Below are positions 1 through 6,934 of a DNA stretch of 64,000 bases, piece by piece. The notes under the pieces were generated by a model that was not told the origin of the DNA, ran no database searches, and saw nothing but the letters and a program-made list of their open reading frames with translations. A program made the position numbers and the translations under genes. Source of the stretch: an uncultured Bacteroides sp. (GTDB taxonomy: Bacteria > Bacteroidota > Bacteroidia > Bacteroidales > Bacteroidaceae); NCBI RefSeq assembly GCF_963677945.1, contig NZ_OY782578.1, positions 1,550,001 through 1,614,000 of the forward strand, in the 5' to 3' direction. Position 1 is the stretch's first letter, and every line of letters begins with the position of its first letter.

Positions 1-30
1 GATAGTTCAAAACACTTAAAAAGACAAAGT

Positions 31-2064
31 ATGAAAAAGTACGATATAAAATCCACAGATAAAGAGACACTCAGAAAGTGGTATTACCTCATGACACTTG
101 GTCGCATGATTGACGAGAAAGCACCTGCTTATTTACTTCAATCATTAGGCTGGTCGTTTCATGCCCCCTATGCCGGGCATGACGGTATACAACTTGCCAT
201 GGGACAAGTCTTTACCAGAGGAGAGGATTTCTTTTTCCCCTATTACCGTGACTTGCTTGCCGCCCTTTCTGCCGGAATGACTGCCGAGGAAATTATCCTT
301 AACGGGTTATCCAAAGCAACCGACTTAACAAGTGGCGGGCGTCACATGTCCAATCATTTTGCCAAGATGGAATGGAATATTGAAAATATCTCATCGGCTA
401 CTGCAACCCAGGATCTTCATGCAGTAGGAGCAGCCCGCGCCATGGCCTACTATGGACATAAAGGAGTAGTTATAGCCTCACACGGAGAATCTTCCGTATC
501 CGAAGGGTTTGTTTACGAAGCAATCAATGGAGCAAGTACAGAACAGCTGCCTGTAATCTTTGTAATAGAAGACAACGGATTTGGTATATCCGTTCCTAAA
601 AAAGACCAGACATCCAATCCAAAGGTTGCTGCTAATTTTTCCGGATTCAAGAATCTTAAGATCATCTATTGCAACGGCAAAGATGTGTTCGATTCCATGA
701 ATGCTATGGCTGAAGCCCGTGAATATGCAATTACAAAGCATAATCCGGTTATTGTTCATGCCAACTGTGTGCGTATTGGCTCGCACTCTAATTCAGATAA
801 ACATACCCTGTATCGTGATGAAGATGAACTGGCATACGTAAAGGCTGCCGATCCACTACAGAAATTCAGGAGAATGTTATTGCGCTACGAACGATTTACT
901 GAAGATGAACTAAAGAAGATTGAAGAAGAGGCAAAGAAAGAACTGAGTGCCGCCAATAAGAAAGCCATTGCAGCACCCGATCCCGATGCCTCTACGGTAC
1001 TCGATTATGTTCTTCCCGAACCATATAAACCACAGGTTTATGTTGACGGAACCCATAACCAGGAAGGAGAGAAGAAGAGTATGGTTACAGCTATCAATGA
1101 AACATTGAAGGCTGAGTTCAGACACAATCCCGATACTTTCCTCTGGGGACAGGACGTGGCTAATAAAGATAAGGGCGGAGTGTTTAATGTAACCAAAGGC
1201 CTGCAGCAGGAATTCGGTGTTAAAAGAGTTTTCAATGCACCCATTGCAGAAGATTATATCGTGGGTACCGCCAATGGTATGAGCCGCTTTGATCCTAAAA
1301 TACGAATTGTTATTGAAGGAGCCGAGTTTGCCGATTATTTCTGGCCGGCAGTAGAGCAATACGTTGAGTGTACACACGAATACTGGCGAAGCAACGGACA
1401 GTTTGTGCCAAATATAACGTTACGTCTAGCTTCGGGAGGATATATTGGCGGAGGACTTTATCATTCACAAACCTTGGAGGGTGCGTTGACCACACTTCCG
1501 GGTGCACGCATTGTCTATCCTTCTTTTGCCGATGATGCCGCGGGATTGTTACGTACCAGCATGCGTTCAAAAGGATTCACCCTCTATCTGGAACCCAAAG
1601 CACAGTATAATGCAGTGGAGGCAGCAACTGTGGTGCCCGATGATTTTGAAGTACCATTCGGGAAGGCGCGTATTCGTCGGGAAGGAACCGACCTCAGTAT
1701 TATCACCTATGGTAACACTACCCATTTCTGCCTTACCGTGGCCGATCGCCTGGCAAAAGAATCCGGTTGGAATGTAGAAGTGATCGATCTTCGTTCACTT
1801 ATTCCGCTCGATAAAGAAGCCATTTTTGAATCAGTGAAGAAAACCAGCAAAGCACTGATAGTGCATGAAGACAAAATCTTTTCAGGATTCGGTGCCGAGA
1901 TTGCAGCAATGATAGGAGAGGAGATGTTCCGTTATCTCGATGCCCCCGTTCAGCGGGTTGGTTCAATTTTTACCCCGGTAGGTTTTCATCCTAATTTTGA
2001 AAAAGCGATTCTTCCCGGTGAGGAACGCATTTACAAGGCAGCCAAAAGTTTACTGGAATACTAA
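31..2064 (+). CDS. Thiamine-dependent 2-oxoacid dehydrogenase E1, fused alpha-beta
   Basis: Predicted E1 component that decarboxylates a 2-oxoacid (pyruvate or branched-chain type) with thiamine diphosphate and passes the acyl group to a lipoyl E2 protein. Residues 1-330 are the alpha (cofactor-binding) half; the thiamine-diphosphate/Mg region is HGESSVSEG near 151 with EDNGFGIS near 180. Residues about 349-677 are the beta (transketolase central and C-terminal) half. The alpha-beta fusion at 677 aa is the full length usual in Bacteroidetes. No E2 or E3 gene is visible in the window, so partners may lie upstream of base 1. A flavodoxin gene follows after 18 bases. The exact oxoacid cannot be read from sequence. 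Confidence 0.85.
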   Translation: MKKYDIKSTDKETLRKWYYLMTLGRMIDEKAPAYLLQSLGWSFHAPYAGHDGIQLAMGQVFTRGEDFFFPYYRDLLAALSAGMTAEEIILNGLSKATDLTSGGRHMSNHFAKMEWNIENISSATATQDLHAVGAARAMAYYGHKGVVIASHGESSVSEGFVYEAINGASTEQLPVIFVIEDNGFGISVPKKDQTSNPKVAANFSGFKNLKIIYCNGKDVFDSMNAMAEAREYAITKHNPVIVHANCVRIGSHSNSDKHTLYRDEDELAYVKAADPLQKFRRMLLRYERFTEDELKKIEEEAKKELSAANKKAIAAPDPDASTVLDYVLPEPYKPQVYVDGTHNQEGEKKSMVTAINETLKAEFRHNPDTFLWGQDVANKDKGGVFNVTKGLQQEFGVKRVFNAPIAEDYIVGTANGMSRFDPKIRIVIEGAEFADYFWPAVEQYVECTHEYWRSNGQFVPNITLRLASGGYIGGGLYHSQTLEGALTTLPGARIVYPSFADDAAGLLRTSMRSKGFTLYLEPKAQYNAVEAATVVPDDFEVPFGKARIRREGTDLSIITYGNTTHFCLTVADRLAKESGWNVEVIDLRSLIPLDKEAIFESVKKTSKALIVHEDKIFSGFGAEIAAMIGEEMFRYLDAPVQRVGSIFTPVGFHPNFEKAILPGEERIYKAAKSLLEY

Positions 2065-2082
2065 CAATTAAAGATATTTGCA

Positions 2083-2592
2083 ATGAAAAAGATTGGATTA
2101 TTTTATGGAACAAGCACTAAGAAAACAGCCGCAATAGCGCAGCAGATACAAGCTGCATTTGGCAAAGAAGATCTGGATATTGTTCCTATCGAGAGTGCAT
2201 GGAAAGAAGAGTTCCTCACTTACAGCTATCTGATAGTAGGCACTTCAACATGGTTCGATGGCGAACTACCCACCTATTGGGACGAGATAATACCCGAGCT
2301 TACATCACTTGAACTTCAGGATAAAAAAGTAGCCATATTCGGCCTCGGAGATCAGGTAAACTATCCCGATAACTTTGTTGATGGAATAGGGCTCCTGGCC
2401 GAGGCATTTGAAACAGCTGGAGCTCAACTTGTGGGGCACACCTCTACCGAAGGATATTCATTTAATCACTCTCAGGCACTAAAAGAAGGTAAATTTCTTG
2501 GTCTGGCACTAGATGTTGAAAACCAACCGAAACAAACGGAAAAAAGAATTCACGACTGGGTAGATCAACTCAGAAAAGAATTCTTTTTATAA
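2083..2592 (+). CDS. fldA: Flavodoxin
   Basis: Small FMN-binding electron carrier of the long-chain flavodoxin type (169 aa). The N-terminal phosphate-binding loop GTSTKKTA follows beta strand 1, the second FMN loop is around STWFDGELP near residue 57, and the third is GLGDQVNYPDNF near 87, all characteristic of FldA. It is 18 bases downstream of the oxoacid dehydrogenase gene on the same strand, which suggests cotranscription and possibly shared redox traffic with 2-oxoacid metabolism, though that link is inference. Confidence 0.92.
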   Translation: MKKIGLFYGTSTKKTAAIAQQIQAAFGKEDLDIVPIESAWKEEFLTYSYLIVGTSTWFDGELPTYWDEIIPELTSLELQDKKVAIFGLGDQVNYPDNFVDGIGLLAEAFETAGAQLVGHTSTEGYSFNHSQALKEGKFLGLALDVENQPKQTEKRIHDWVDQLRKEFFL

Positions 2593-2623
2593 ACACTTTT
2601 TTAAATCTAAAAAACAATGAATT

Positions 2624-3091
2624 ATGGAAACAAAGAAAAAAGTACCCCCTCAGGGATATAACACATTAACGCCATATCTAAATATAAAAGGCGCAGATAA
2701 AGCCATTGAATTTTATGAGAAAGCATTTGGTGCAAAAGAAATCATGAGGCTTTCCATGCCCGATGGAACTGTTGCACATGCCGAAATAGAAATTGGAGAT
2801 TCAAGATTTATGCTGGCAGAAGAAAACCAGCAATGGGGCAATCTAAGTCCCCTGTCGTTGGGTGGTTCACCCGTAACTCTCTGCTTGTATGTAGAAGATG
2901 TTGATACTGTTTTTGCAAAAGCCCTTAAAGAAGGAGCAACAGTAACAGACGGAATGGAAGTAAAAGATCAGTTTTACGGTGAACGCGCCGGAAGTCTAAC
3001 CGATCCTTTTGGTCATAAATGGTCAATAATGACACACATTGAAGATGTTTCAACAGAAGAAATGCAAAGACGAATGGATGCTATGTTTTAA
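2624..3091 (+). CDS. VOC-family (PhnB/glyoxalase-like) protein
   Basis: Protein of 155 aa with the vicinal-oxygen-chelate fold: strand YLNIKGADKAIEFYEKAFGA at the start, then metal-site-region motifs VAHAEIEIGDSRFMLAE and a C-terminal DPFGHKWSIMTH block. This arrangement matches PhnB-like members rather than true glyoxalase I or bleomycin-resistance proteins. The substrate is unknown. It lies 31 bases after flavodoxin and is likely the last gene of that operon, followed by a compact hairpin. Confidence 0.8.
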   Translation: METKKKVPPQGYNTLTPYLNIKGADKAIEFYEKAFGAKEIMRLSMPDGTVAHAEIEIGDSRFMLAEENQQWGNLSPLSLGGSPVTLCLYVEDVDTVFAKALKEGATVTDGMEVKDQFYGERAGSLTDPFGHKWSIMTHIEDVSTEEMQRRMDAMF

Positions 3092-3099
3092 TAAACGCC

Positions 3100-3117
3100 A
3101 GGGGTTATTTAACCCCT
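3100..3117. terminator. Compact hairpin between convergent genes
   Basis: Perfect 8-bp arms AGGGGTTA (3100-3107) and TAACCCCT (3110-3117) around a 2-base gap. It sits between the converging VOC and FKBP genes and overlaps the FKBP stop codon. There is no clear T run, so termination strength is uncertain. Confidence 0.4.
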
Positions 3118-3506
3118 AGCAATTCCACTTCAAAAATCAGGGTAGAGTAGGGTTTAATTTTCCCTGCCGCCCTGGTTCCGTATCCAAGTACGTACGGAAT
3201 ATAAATAATCCAGCGCGAACCAAGAGGCATAGCCTGCAAAGCTTCCTGCCAACCAGTAATAACCTCATTCAAACGAAATGATTCCGGACGTTTGCGGCTG
3301 AAAGAATCATCAAATACCGTTCCGTCAATCAACGTACCTTTATAGTGAACTTTCACCATACTTTTAGCTGTAGGTACTGGTCCTTTACCTTGTAATATCA
3401 CTTTGTACTGCACTCCGCAAGGCAATTCCATTACTCCTTCTTCGTTCAGGTTCTCTTCCAGGAAGCGCATATTTGCTTCTTTGTAATCTTTATGTTTCAG
3501 GCTCAT
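3105..3506 (-). CDS. FKBP-type peptidyl-prolyl cis-trans isomerase
   Basis: Single FKBP domain enzyme of 133 aa that speeds proline isomerisation in folding proteins. The signature block VKVHYKGTLIDGTVFDDS (about residues 48-65), GWQEALQAMPLGSRW and the C-terminal YSTLIFEVELLGV are all present, so the active pocket looks complete. There is no signal peptide and no long dimerisation domain, so this is probably a cytoplasmic minimal FKBP. An ATG at 3506 is used; a second Met at codon 13 is possible. The gene lies 5 bases downstream of the hipT-like gene on the same strand. Confidence 0.9.
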   Translation of the reverse strand: MSLKHKDYKEANMRFLEENLNEEGVMELPCGVQYKVILQGKGPVPTAKSMVKVHYKGTLIDGTVFDDSFSRKRPESFRLNEVITGWQEALQAMPLGSRWIIYIPYVLGYGTRAAGKIKPYSTLIFEVELLGVK

Positions 3507-3511
3507 ATATT

Positions 3512-4459
3512 TTATTTATTTGTTTTTAATTTGTTCAACTTTTCAGTGATAATATTCTTATAAACTTCTTTCATATCATTCGGCAAAAATGAATTATCTA
3601 TAAATGCCAACCATTTAGGTAAAGCCTTTTCAAACTTTCCGAAGATGTTTTCAATAATTTTATCTTCAAGCTCCGAAGCCTTGAAAGCCTTGATAAAATC
3701 CTCTTTCTTTAACTTCTTTTTCTTCCCATTCAGGTTTAAGGCCAGTTCCTCTGTATCTTCGGGCATAACTAAAGTGGTTGAAAGCATGTCGTATCCGGGA
3801 GTTAATGAATAAACCCCTTTAGAAATACTATACAGGGAGAAATTTTTGAGATGCATGTCTGCATTTCCGGTAATCCATGAAAACAGAACCTGCTCCCAGA
3901 AATTAATAACATCAAGTTTGGCAATAGTGGAATATTTGAATATAACCTTTGCTATCTGTTCATAAGATCCCTTGTATTTGTACTCAGTCAACCGTTCAGA
4001 TAACTGACACATATCCTCCATGTGAAATTTTCCTCCATTCTTCTCTCTGTCAATCCTTCTGGTTATATAGCACAGCTCGCCATCCTTAAATCTTATAAGT
4101 GAATGAGGCACCACTTTTATTTTCGCTATCTCGGCCAGATGCATTGTTAAATCCTCTACTTCAGGAAGATTTCTGTATTGCTCTGTTTGAGGTTTTAGTA
4201 TAAACCGCCCCCATAATCCTACAATAGTAAGTCGTTCAGATTCACCTTTTCGGGTGTTGTCTATGTCTACAGATAATTTAGCCTGCACCCCGGTTAAGAT
4301 TGTTTTACTCCTTACTACCTGTTCTCCCAATGTTACAAGATCTTTGCGGTCATAAGGAAGAATCGGTGGTATAGATGTTCCGAATATCTTTTTCGAGCAG
4401 GCCGGATGGAAGTCGTTACCTTCTTCTGTTTCTTTATAACAATACAAACACTTTCCCAT
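3512..4459 (-). CDS. HipT-like serine/threonine kinase toxin (HipA C-terminal part)
   Basis: HipA-family kinase lacking the usual N-terminal subdomain, which is encoded separately by the preceding gene, as in HipBST systems. It starts with a short Cys-rich stretch (CLYC at 4-7, later C21). The phosphate loop region is LTGVQAKLSV near 55-64, the catalytic region GNADMHLKNF near 193, and the metal-binding PGYDMLST near 218. HipA/HipT kinases phosphorylate aminoacyl-tRNA synthetases and halt growth; the target here is inferred only from the family. At 315 aa it is full length for a HipT. It starts 3 bases after hipS stops. Confidence 0.85.
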   Translation of the reverse strand: MGKCLYCYKETEEGNDFHPACSKKIFGTSIPPILPYDRKDLVTLGEQVVRSKTILTGVQAKLSVDIDNTRKGESERLTIVGLWGRFILKPQTEQYRNLPEVEDLTMHLAEIAKIKVVPHSLIRFKDGELCYITRRIDREKNGGKFHMEDMCQLSERLTEYKYKGSYEQIAKVIFKYSTIAKLDVINFWEQVLFSWITGNADMHLKNFSLYSISKGVYSLTPGYDMLSTTLVMPEDTEELALNLNGKKKKLKKEDFIKAFKASELEDKIIENIFGKFEKALPKWLAFIDNSFLPNDMKEVYKNIITEKLNKLKTNK

Positions 4460-4462
4460 AAA

Positions 4463-4789
4463 TTATTCCTCCTCCTCAATAGGTATAACGCTAACAGCAC
4501 CAATGCAATCTTTACAGCAGGCCATTAATAAAGACATCCGGTCACGCTGACTTATTTTCCAGCTACGTTCGGCTATACCAAGCAACCAACCTTCAGGAAT
4601 CAGTCCGTCAAAAAAAGGAAAGAGCACACTATTATGATAAGGCTTATCCGTCAGAGGTAAAGTAAGACTTATAGCTTCAGCGTCTTCCTGTTTCAGATAG
4701 CTGTCGTCATAACAGAACGTAAATCCATTCTCGTCCTCGATTAGTATACCGGCCAGCTGACTATGTATTTGTATTTTTGCCTGCTTCAT
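4463..4789 (-). CDS. HipS-like HipA N-terminal subdomain protein
   Basis: Protein of 108 aa matching the HipA N-terminal subdomain 1 (Couple_hipA): residues GILIEDENGFTFCYDD and the block ISLTLPLTDKPYHNSVLFPF followed by FDGLIPEGWLL. In classic HipA this part is fused to the kinase; here it is a separate gene between hipB and hipT. In E. coli HipBST the separate HipS acts as the antitoxin, so the same role is inferred. Its ATG overlaps the hipB stop codon (ATGA), giving translational coupling. Confidence 0.82.
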   Translation of the reverse strand: MKQAKIQIHSQLAGILIEDENGFTFCYDDSYLKQEDAEAISLTLPLTDKPYHNSVLFPFFDGLIPEGWLLGIAERSWKISQRDRMSLLMACCKDCIGAVSVIPIEEEE

Positions 4790-5007
4790 ACACCAAAGTT
4801 ATCTTTATTCATAGGCACAACACCCACTTCGGAACCAAAAAGATTCAGAATCTGATTTACTTTGTCAAGGCGTAAAGACTGCTTTCCTCGTTCCAGTTCA
4901 CGTACAAAACGAAGTCCCACACCCGATTTCTCCGATAAATCAACTTGCGTAAGATTATACTGTTTACGCATCTGTTTTACGTATTCAGAAAGAGATAGAT
5001 ATTCCAT
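4786..5007 (-). CDS. HipB-like Xre-family repressor
   Basis: Short helix-turn-helix protein of 73 aa. The HTH runs from YNLTQVDLSEKSGVGLRFVRELERGKQ (residues about 17-43), a typical Xre/HipB fold, with a short C-terminal tail ending in LFGSEVGVVPMNK. I chose the ATG at 5007; a longer reading from a TTG at 5037 would place a repressor operator inside the gene. The first operator begins 5 bases upstream of the ATG and covers the expected ribosome-binding position, consistent with autoregulation. First gene of the hipBST-like operon. Confidence 0.88.
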   Translation of the reverse strand: MEYLSLSEYVKQMRKQYNLTQVDLSEKSGVGLRFVRELERGKQSLRLDKVNQILNLFGSEVGVVPMNKDNFGV

Positions 5008-5011
5008 ATTA

Positions 5012-5107
5012 TACCCGTTTGGGTACAAATATAGCAATTAATATATATATTGTACCCTTTTGGGTATAATTTTATGATTTTATGGGTTGTTTGTACCCGA
5101 TTGGGTA
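5012..5107. promoter_or_regulatory. Three tandem HipB-type operators
   Basis: Three copies of the palindrome TACCC-N4-GGGTA at 5012-5025, 5053-5066 and 5094-5107. The arms are perfect in all three and the start-to-start spacing is exactly 41 bases both times, about four helical turns, so bound dimers would sit on one face of the DNA. The array lies just upstream of hipB, making HipB the likely binder (inferred). Confidence 0.75.
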
Positions 5108-5150
5108 TAAAATAGGGCTTTATAAATATTGGTTGAATGCAGTTTAAACA

Positions 5151-5372
5151 CTATTTATCTGAAAGTGTCTTTTGTTCCAATGCTCCCTTTCTTATAATGC
5201 AGACAGCATTTTCATAAGGCGCACTTGTTTTTTGCCAGTAATTTAAAAGAGATTGTCTGGCAATTTTTAATTCTTCTTTGCTGTAAGCGTTATACAATGC
5301 ACTCGGAGAACTGAAATAGCGATGCTCTCCAGTCTCTTTTAATTCTAAATGAATAACCCTTTTTCCTTCCAT
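5151..5372 (-). CDS. Small hypothetical protein
   Basis: Protein of 73 aa starting at a clear ATG (5372) and rich in charged residues. I do not recognise a family. The stretch EHRYFSSPSALYNAYSKEELKIARQSLL resembles small Bacteroides proteins that carry a short HTH-like helix pair, but nothing assigns a role. It lies upstream of the hip operators on the same strand and divergent from the next small genes. Confidence 0.5.
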   Translation of the reverse strand: MEGKRVIHLELKETGEHRYFSSPSALYNAYSKEELKIARQSLLNYWQKTSAPYENAVCIIRKGALEQKTLSDK

Positions 5373-5468
5373 GATGCAAATATAGCAGAAGTATTTCTAT
5401 AGAAAAAAAATAATACTTTTTTATTGATATTTAATCCGTAAAATGTTATTATATGATATAAAAAATAC

Positions 5469-5476
5469 TATATTTG
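5469..5476 (+). promoter_or_regulatory. Bacteroides -7 box for the small-gene pair
   Basis: TATATTTG matches the Bacteroides -7 consensus TAnnTTTG, 26 bases upstream of the ATG at 5502. No convincing TTTG -33 element was seen. Confidence 0.5.
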
Positions 5477-5501
5477 TATTGTTGAATTAATAAAAATAGT
5501 T

Positions 5502-5759
5502 ATGGTATACACAATGGATGGCAAGTTGCAATCTGAGAATTCTTCTATACGAACAATCTCAATTTCTAATCAGAATAGGACTAAGTGGTTAACTAATATG
5601 CCAGTGCTTGGCTGGACAGATAATCCTCACCTTGCACTTGTATTTGAAAGTGAGAGAGATGCCGTATGCTTTGAAGAATCTGAAGAGATCAGAGAATTTC
5701 TGGAAAATGAACTCGAAGAATTGGTATGGAGTAATACATTTGAGACTATTTATCAGTAA
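5502..5759 (+). CDS. Small acidic hypothetical protein
   Basis: Protein of 85 aa without a family I recognise. The N-terminal half is neutral; the C-terminal third is strongly acidic (EESEEIREFLENELEELVW). A Bacteroides -7 box lies just upstream and a second small acidic gene follows after 27 bases, so the two look like one operon. The pair sits immediately before vsr and could belong to the defence cassette or be independent. Confidence 0.55.
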   Translation: MVYTMDGKLQSENSSIRTISISNQNRTKWLTNMPVLGWTDNPHLALVFESERDAVCFEESEEIREFLENELEELVWSNTFETIYQ

Positions 5760-5786
5760 TATATTAATTTAAAAAATAATAATACT

Positions 5787-6071
5787 ATGACAGACTACAG
5801 CACCTGCAAGGAAAGAGATGCTTTTGATCAGGCCATTTACGATCTTATAAACGAATATTTGCAGGACTCATCTTTTTATCCTGATAACGCATATCTTGCA
5901 ATAAATACCGCTTCAAAAGAAATACAAATTGGTGCATTACAAGAATTTGATGCCAATTGGAAAACGTATCCCATTGAAGAACTACTCCGTGAAAATGAAG
6001 ATAAGACAACGAAAGAGGTTGATATTGATGTAACCTTTGATATTGCTTCCGAATATTTCTTTGTTAGATAA
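5787..6071 (+). CDS. Small acidic hypothetical protein
   Basis: Protein of 94 aa, acidic overall, of unknown function. It begins MTDYSTCKERDAFDQAIYDL and contains a conserved-looking amphipathic helix followed by beta-rich sequence ending in DVTFDIASEYFFVR. It is the second gene of the apparent pair starting at 5502. Its end overlaps a longer upstream reading of the vsr frame, but vsr has its own promoter box and ATG further downstream. Confidence 0.55.
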   Translation: MTDYSTCKERDAFDQAIYDLINEYLQDSSFYPDNAYLAINTASKEIQIGALQEFDANWKTYPIEELLRENEDKTTKEVDIDVTFDIASEYFFVR

Positions 6072-6079
6072 AAAGGCTG

Positions 6080-6087
6080 TATTTTTG
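6080..6087 (+). promoter_or_regulatory. Bacteroides -7 box for vsr
   Basis: TATTTTTG fits TAnnTTTG and lies 33 bases before the ATG at 6121. Its place argues that vsr starts at 6121 and not at the upstream in-frame codon at 6037, which would precede the promoter. Confidence 0.55.
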
Positions 6088-6120
6088 CGTTATATAAGCA
6101 TAACCTATAACTATAGAATC

Positions 6121-6561
6121 ATGTCAGACGTTCATTCCAAAGGAACACGAAGTTACAATATGTCTATGATTAAAGGCAAGAACACGAAGCCCGAGATGAT
6201 AGTACGTAAGTATCTTTTTAGCAAAGGATTCCGTTATCGTGTCAATGTGAAAAAACTACCAGGAAAGCCGGATATTGTATTGCATAAATACCGGACAGTG
6301 ATTTTTATAAATGGATGCTTTTGGCATGGGCACAAAGATTGCAAATACTTTGTTATGCCTAAGACACGAACTGAGTGGTGGAAAGCAAAGATAGATAAGA
6401 ATATTGTCCGTGATGCAGAAGTAAGAGATAAACTTCGTTCTATGGGATGGCGAACAATGGTTGTGTGGGAATGTCAGCTTAAACCAAAGCAGCGTGAAAA
6501 TACTTTGAGCGAAATTGCATCGCTTCTTGAAAAAACATTTCTAGAACTTTATAAGAACTGA
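6121..6561 (+). CDS. vsr: Very short patch repair endonuclease Vsr
   Basis: Nicks DNA beside T:G mismatches that arise when 5-methylcytosine deaminates, so it protects the sites of a partner C5 methylase. The 146-aa protein matches E. coli Vsr in key numbering: catalytic Asp51 in GKPD, then C66, W68, H69, H71 in NGCFWHGH (zinc and mismatch intercalation region) and a later Cys in VVWECQ. The full length is typical. It is followed 373 bases later by the methylase gene, with its own promoter and hairpin between, so the two are neighbours but not tightly coupled. Confidence 0.95.
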   Translation: MSDVHSKGTRSYNMSMIKGKNTKPEMIVRKYLFSKGFRYRVNVKKLPGKPDIVLHKYRTVIFINGCFWHGHKDCKYFVMPKTRTEWWKAKIDKNIVRDAEVRDKLRSMGWRTMVVWECQLKPKQRENTLSEIASLLEKTFLELYKN

Positions 6562-6739
6562 GGTGTTTTAAATAAATAACTGAAAATACAATTTAGTAGT
6601 TTGATAATAAAAGAATACTTTTGAATTAGGAATTAGTATTTATCCGATAAAGCATTTGTTAACATTGTTTTTATAATGCCGTTTTCTAATAAATTTAAAA
6701 CAAGCTTTTATTTTTAGATGTTTATCAAAATGCTTTTTA

Positions 6740-6747
6740 TATATTTG
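6740..6747 (+). promoter_or_regulatory. Candidate promoter for a short leader RNA
   Basis: TATATTTG fits the Bacteroides -7 consensus in the vsr-dcm gap. A transcript from here would begin near 6754 and meet a strong hairpin at 6776-6817 within about 75 bases. Confidence 0.4.
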
Positions 6748-6775
6748 TAAATGATTAGAAAATGAAACGTCATTT

Positions 6776-6827
6776 AACAAGCAGGTTTTACAGTAACAAC
6801 TATAAAACCTGCTTGTTAGTTTATTTT
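6776..6827 (+). terminator. Strong intrinsic terminator or attenuator before dcm
   Basis: Perfect 15-bp inverted repeat, arms 6776-6790 and 6803-6817, 12-base loop, followed by a T-rich run (6819-6827). It looks like a rho-independent terminator on the plus strand. It may end vsr transcription, or cut short a leader RNA begun at about 6754. The remaining gap to the dcm ATG is AT-rich. Confidence 0.7.
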
Positions 6828-6865
6828 TTTAATAGAGAAAAAATATTAATAATAAAATATATATA

Positions 6866-6891
6866 TTGGTTACAAAGTTATTGTAATCCAA
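6866..6891. promoter_or_regulatory. Imperfect palindrome upstream of dcm
   Basis: TTGGTTACAA and TTGTAATCCAA form an inverted repeat with one bulged base around AGTTA, 43 bases before the dcm ATG. This is a plausible operator for control of the methylase operon, but no regulator is assigned. Confidence 0.3.
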
Positions 6892-6934
6892 AATGTTAAA
6901 TAAGGGAATAAATTATTTTATTCAATAATAATTA

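Noticed and set aside
910-1377. Antisense 155-codon frame in the E1 gene
   Set aside because: Shadow of a strongly supported coding sequence; no motif of its own.
6037-6120. Longer N-terminus for Vsr starting at 6037
   Set aside because: It overlaps the preceding small gene and a -7 promoter box, and E. coli Vsr residue numbering fits the start at 6121 exactly.
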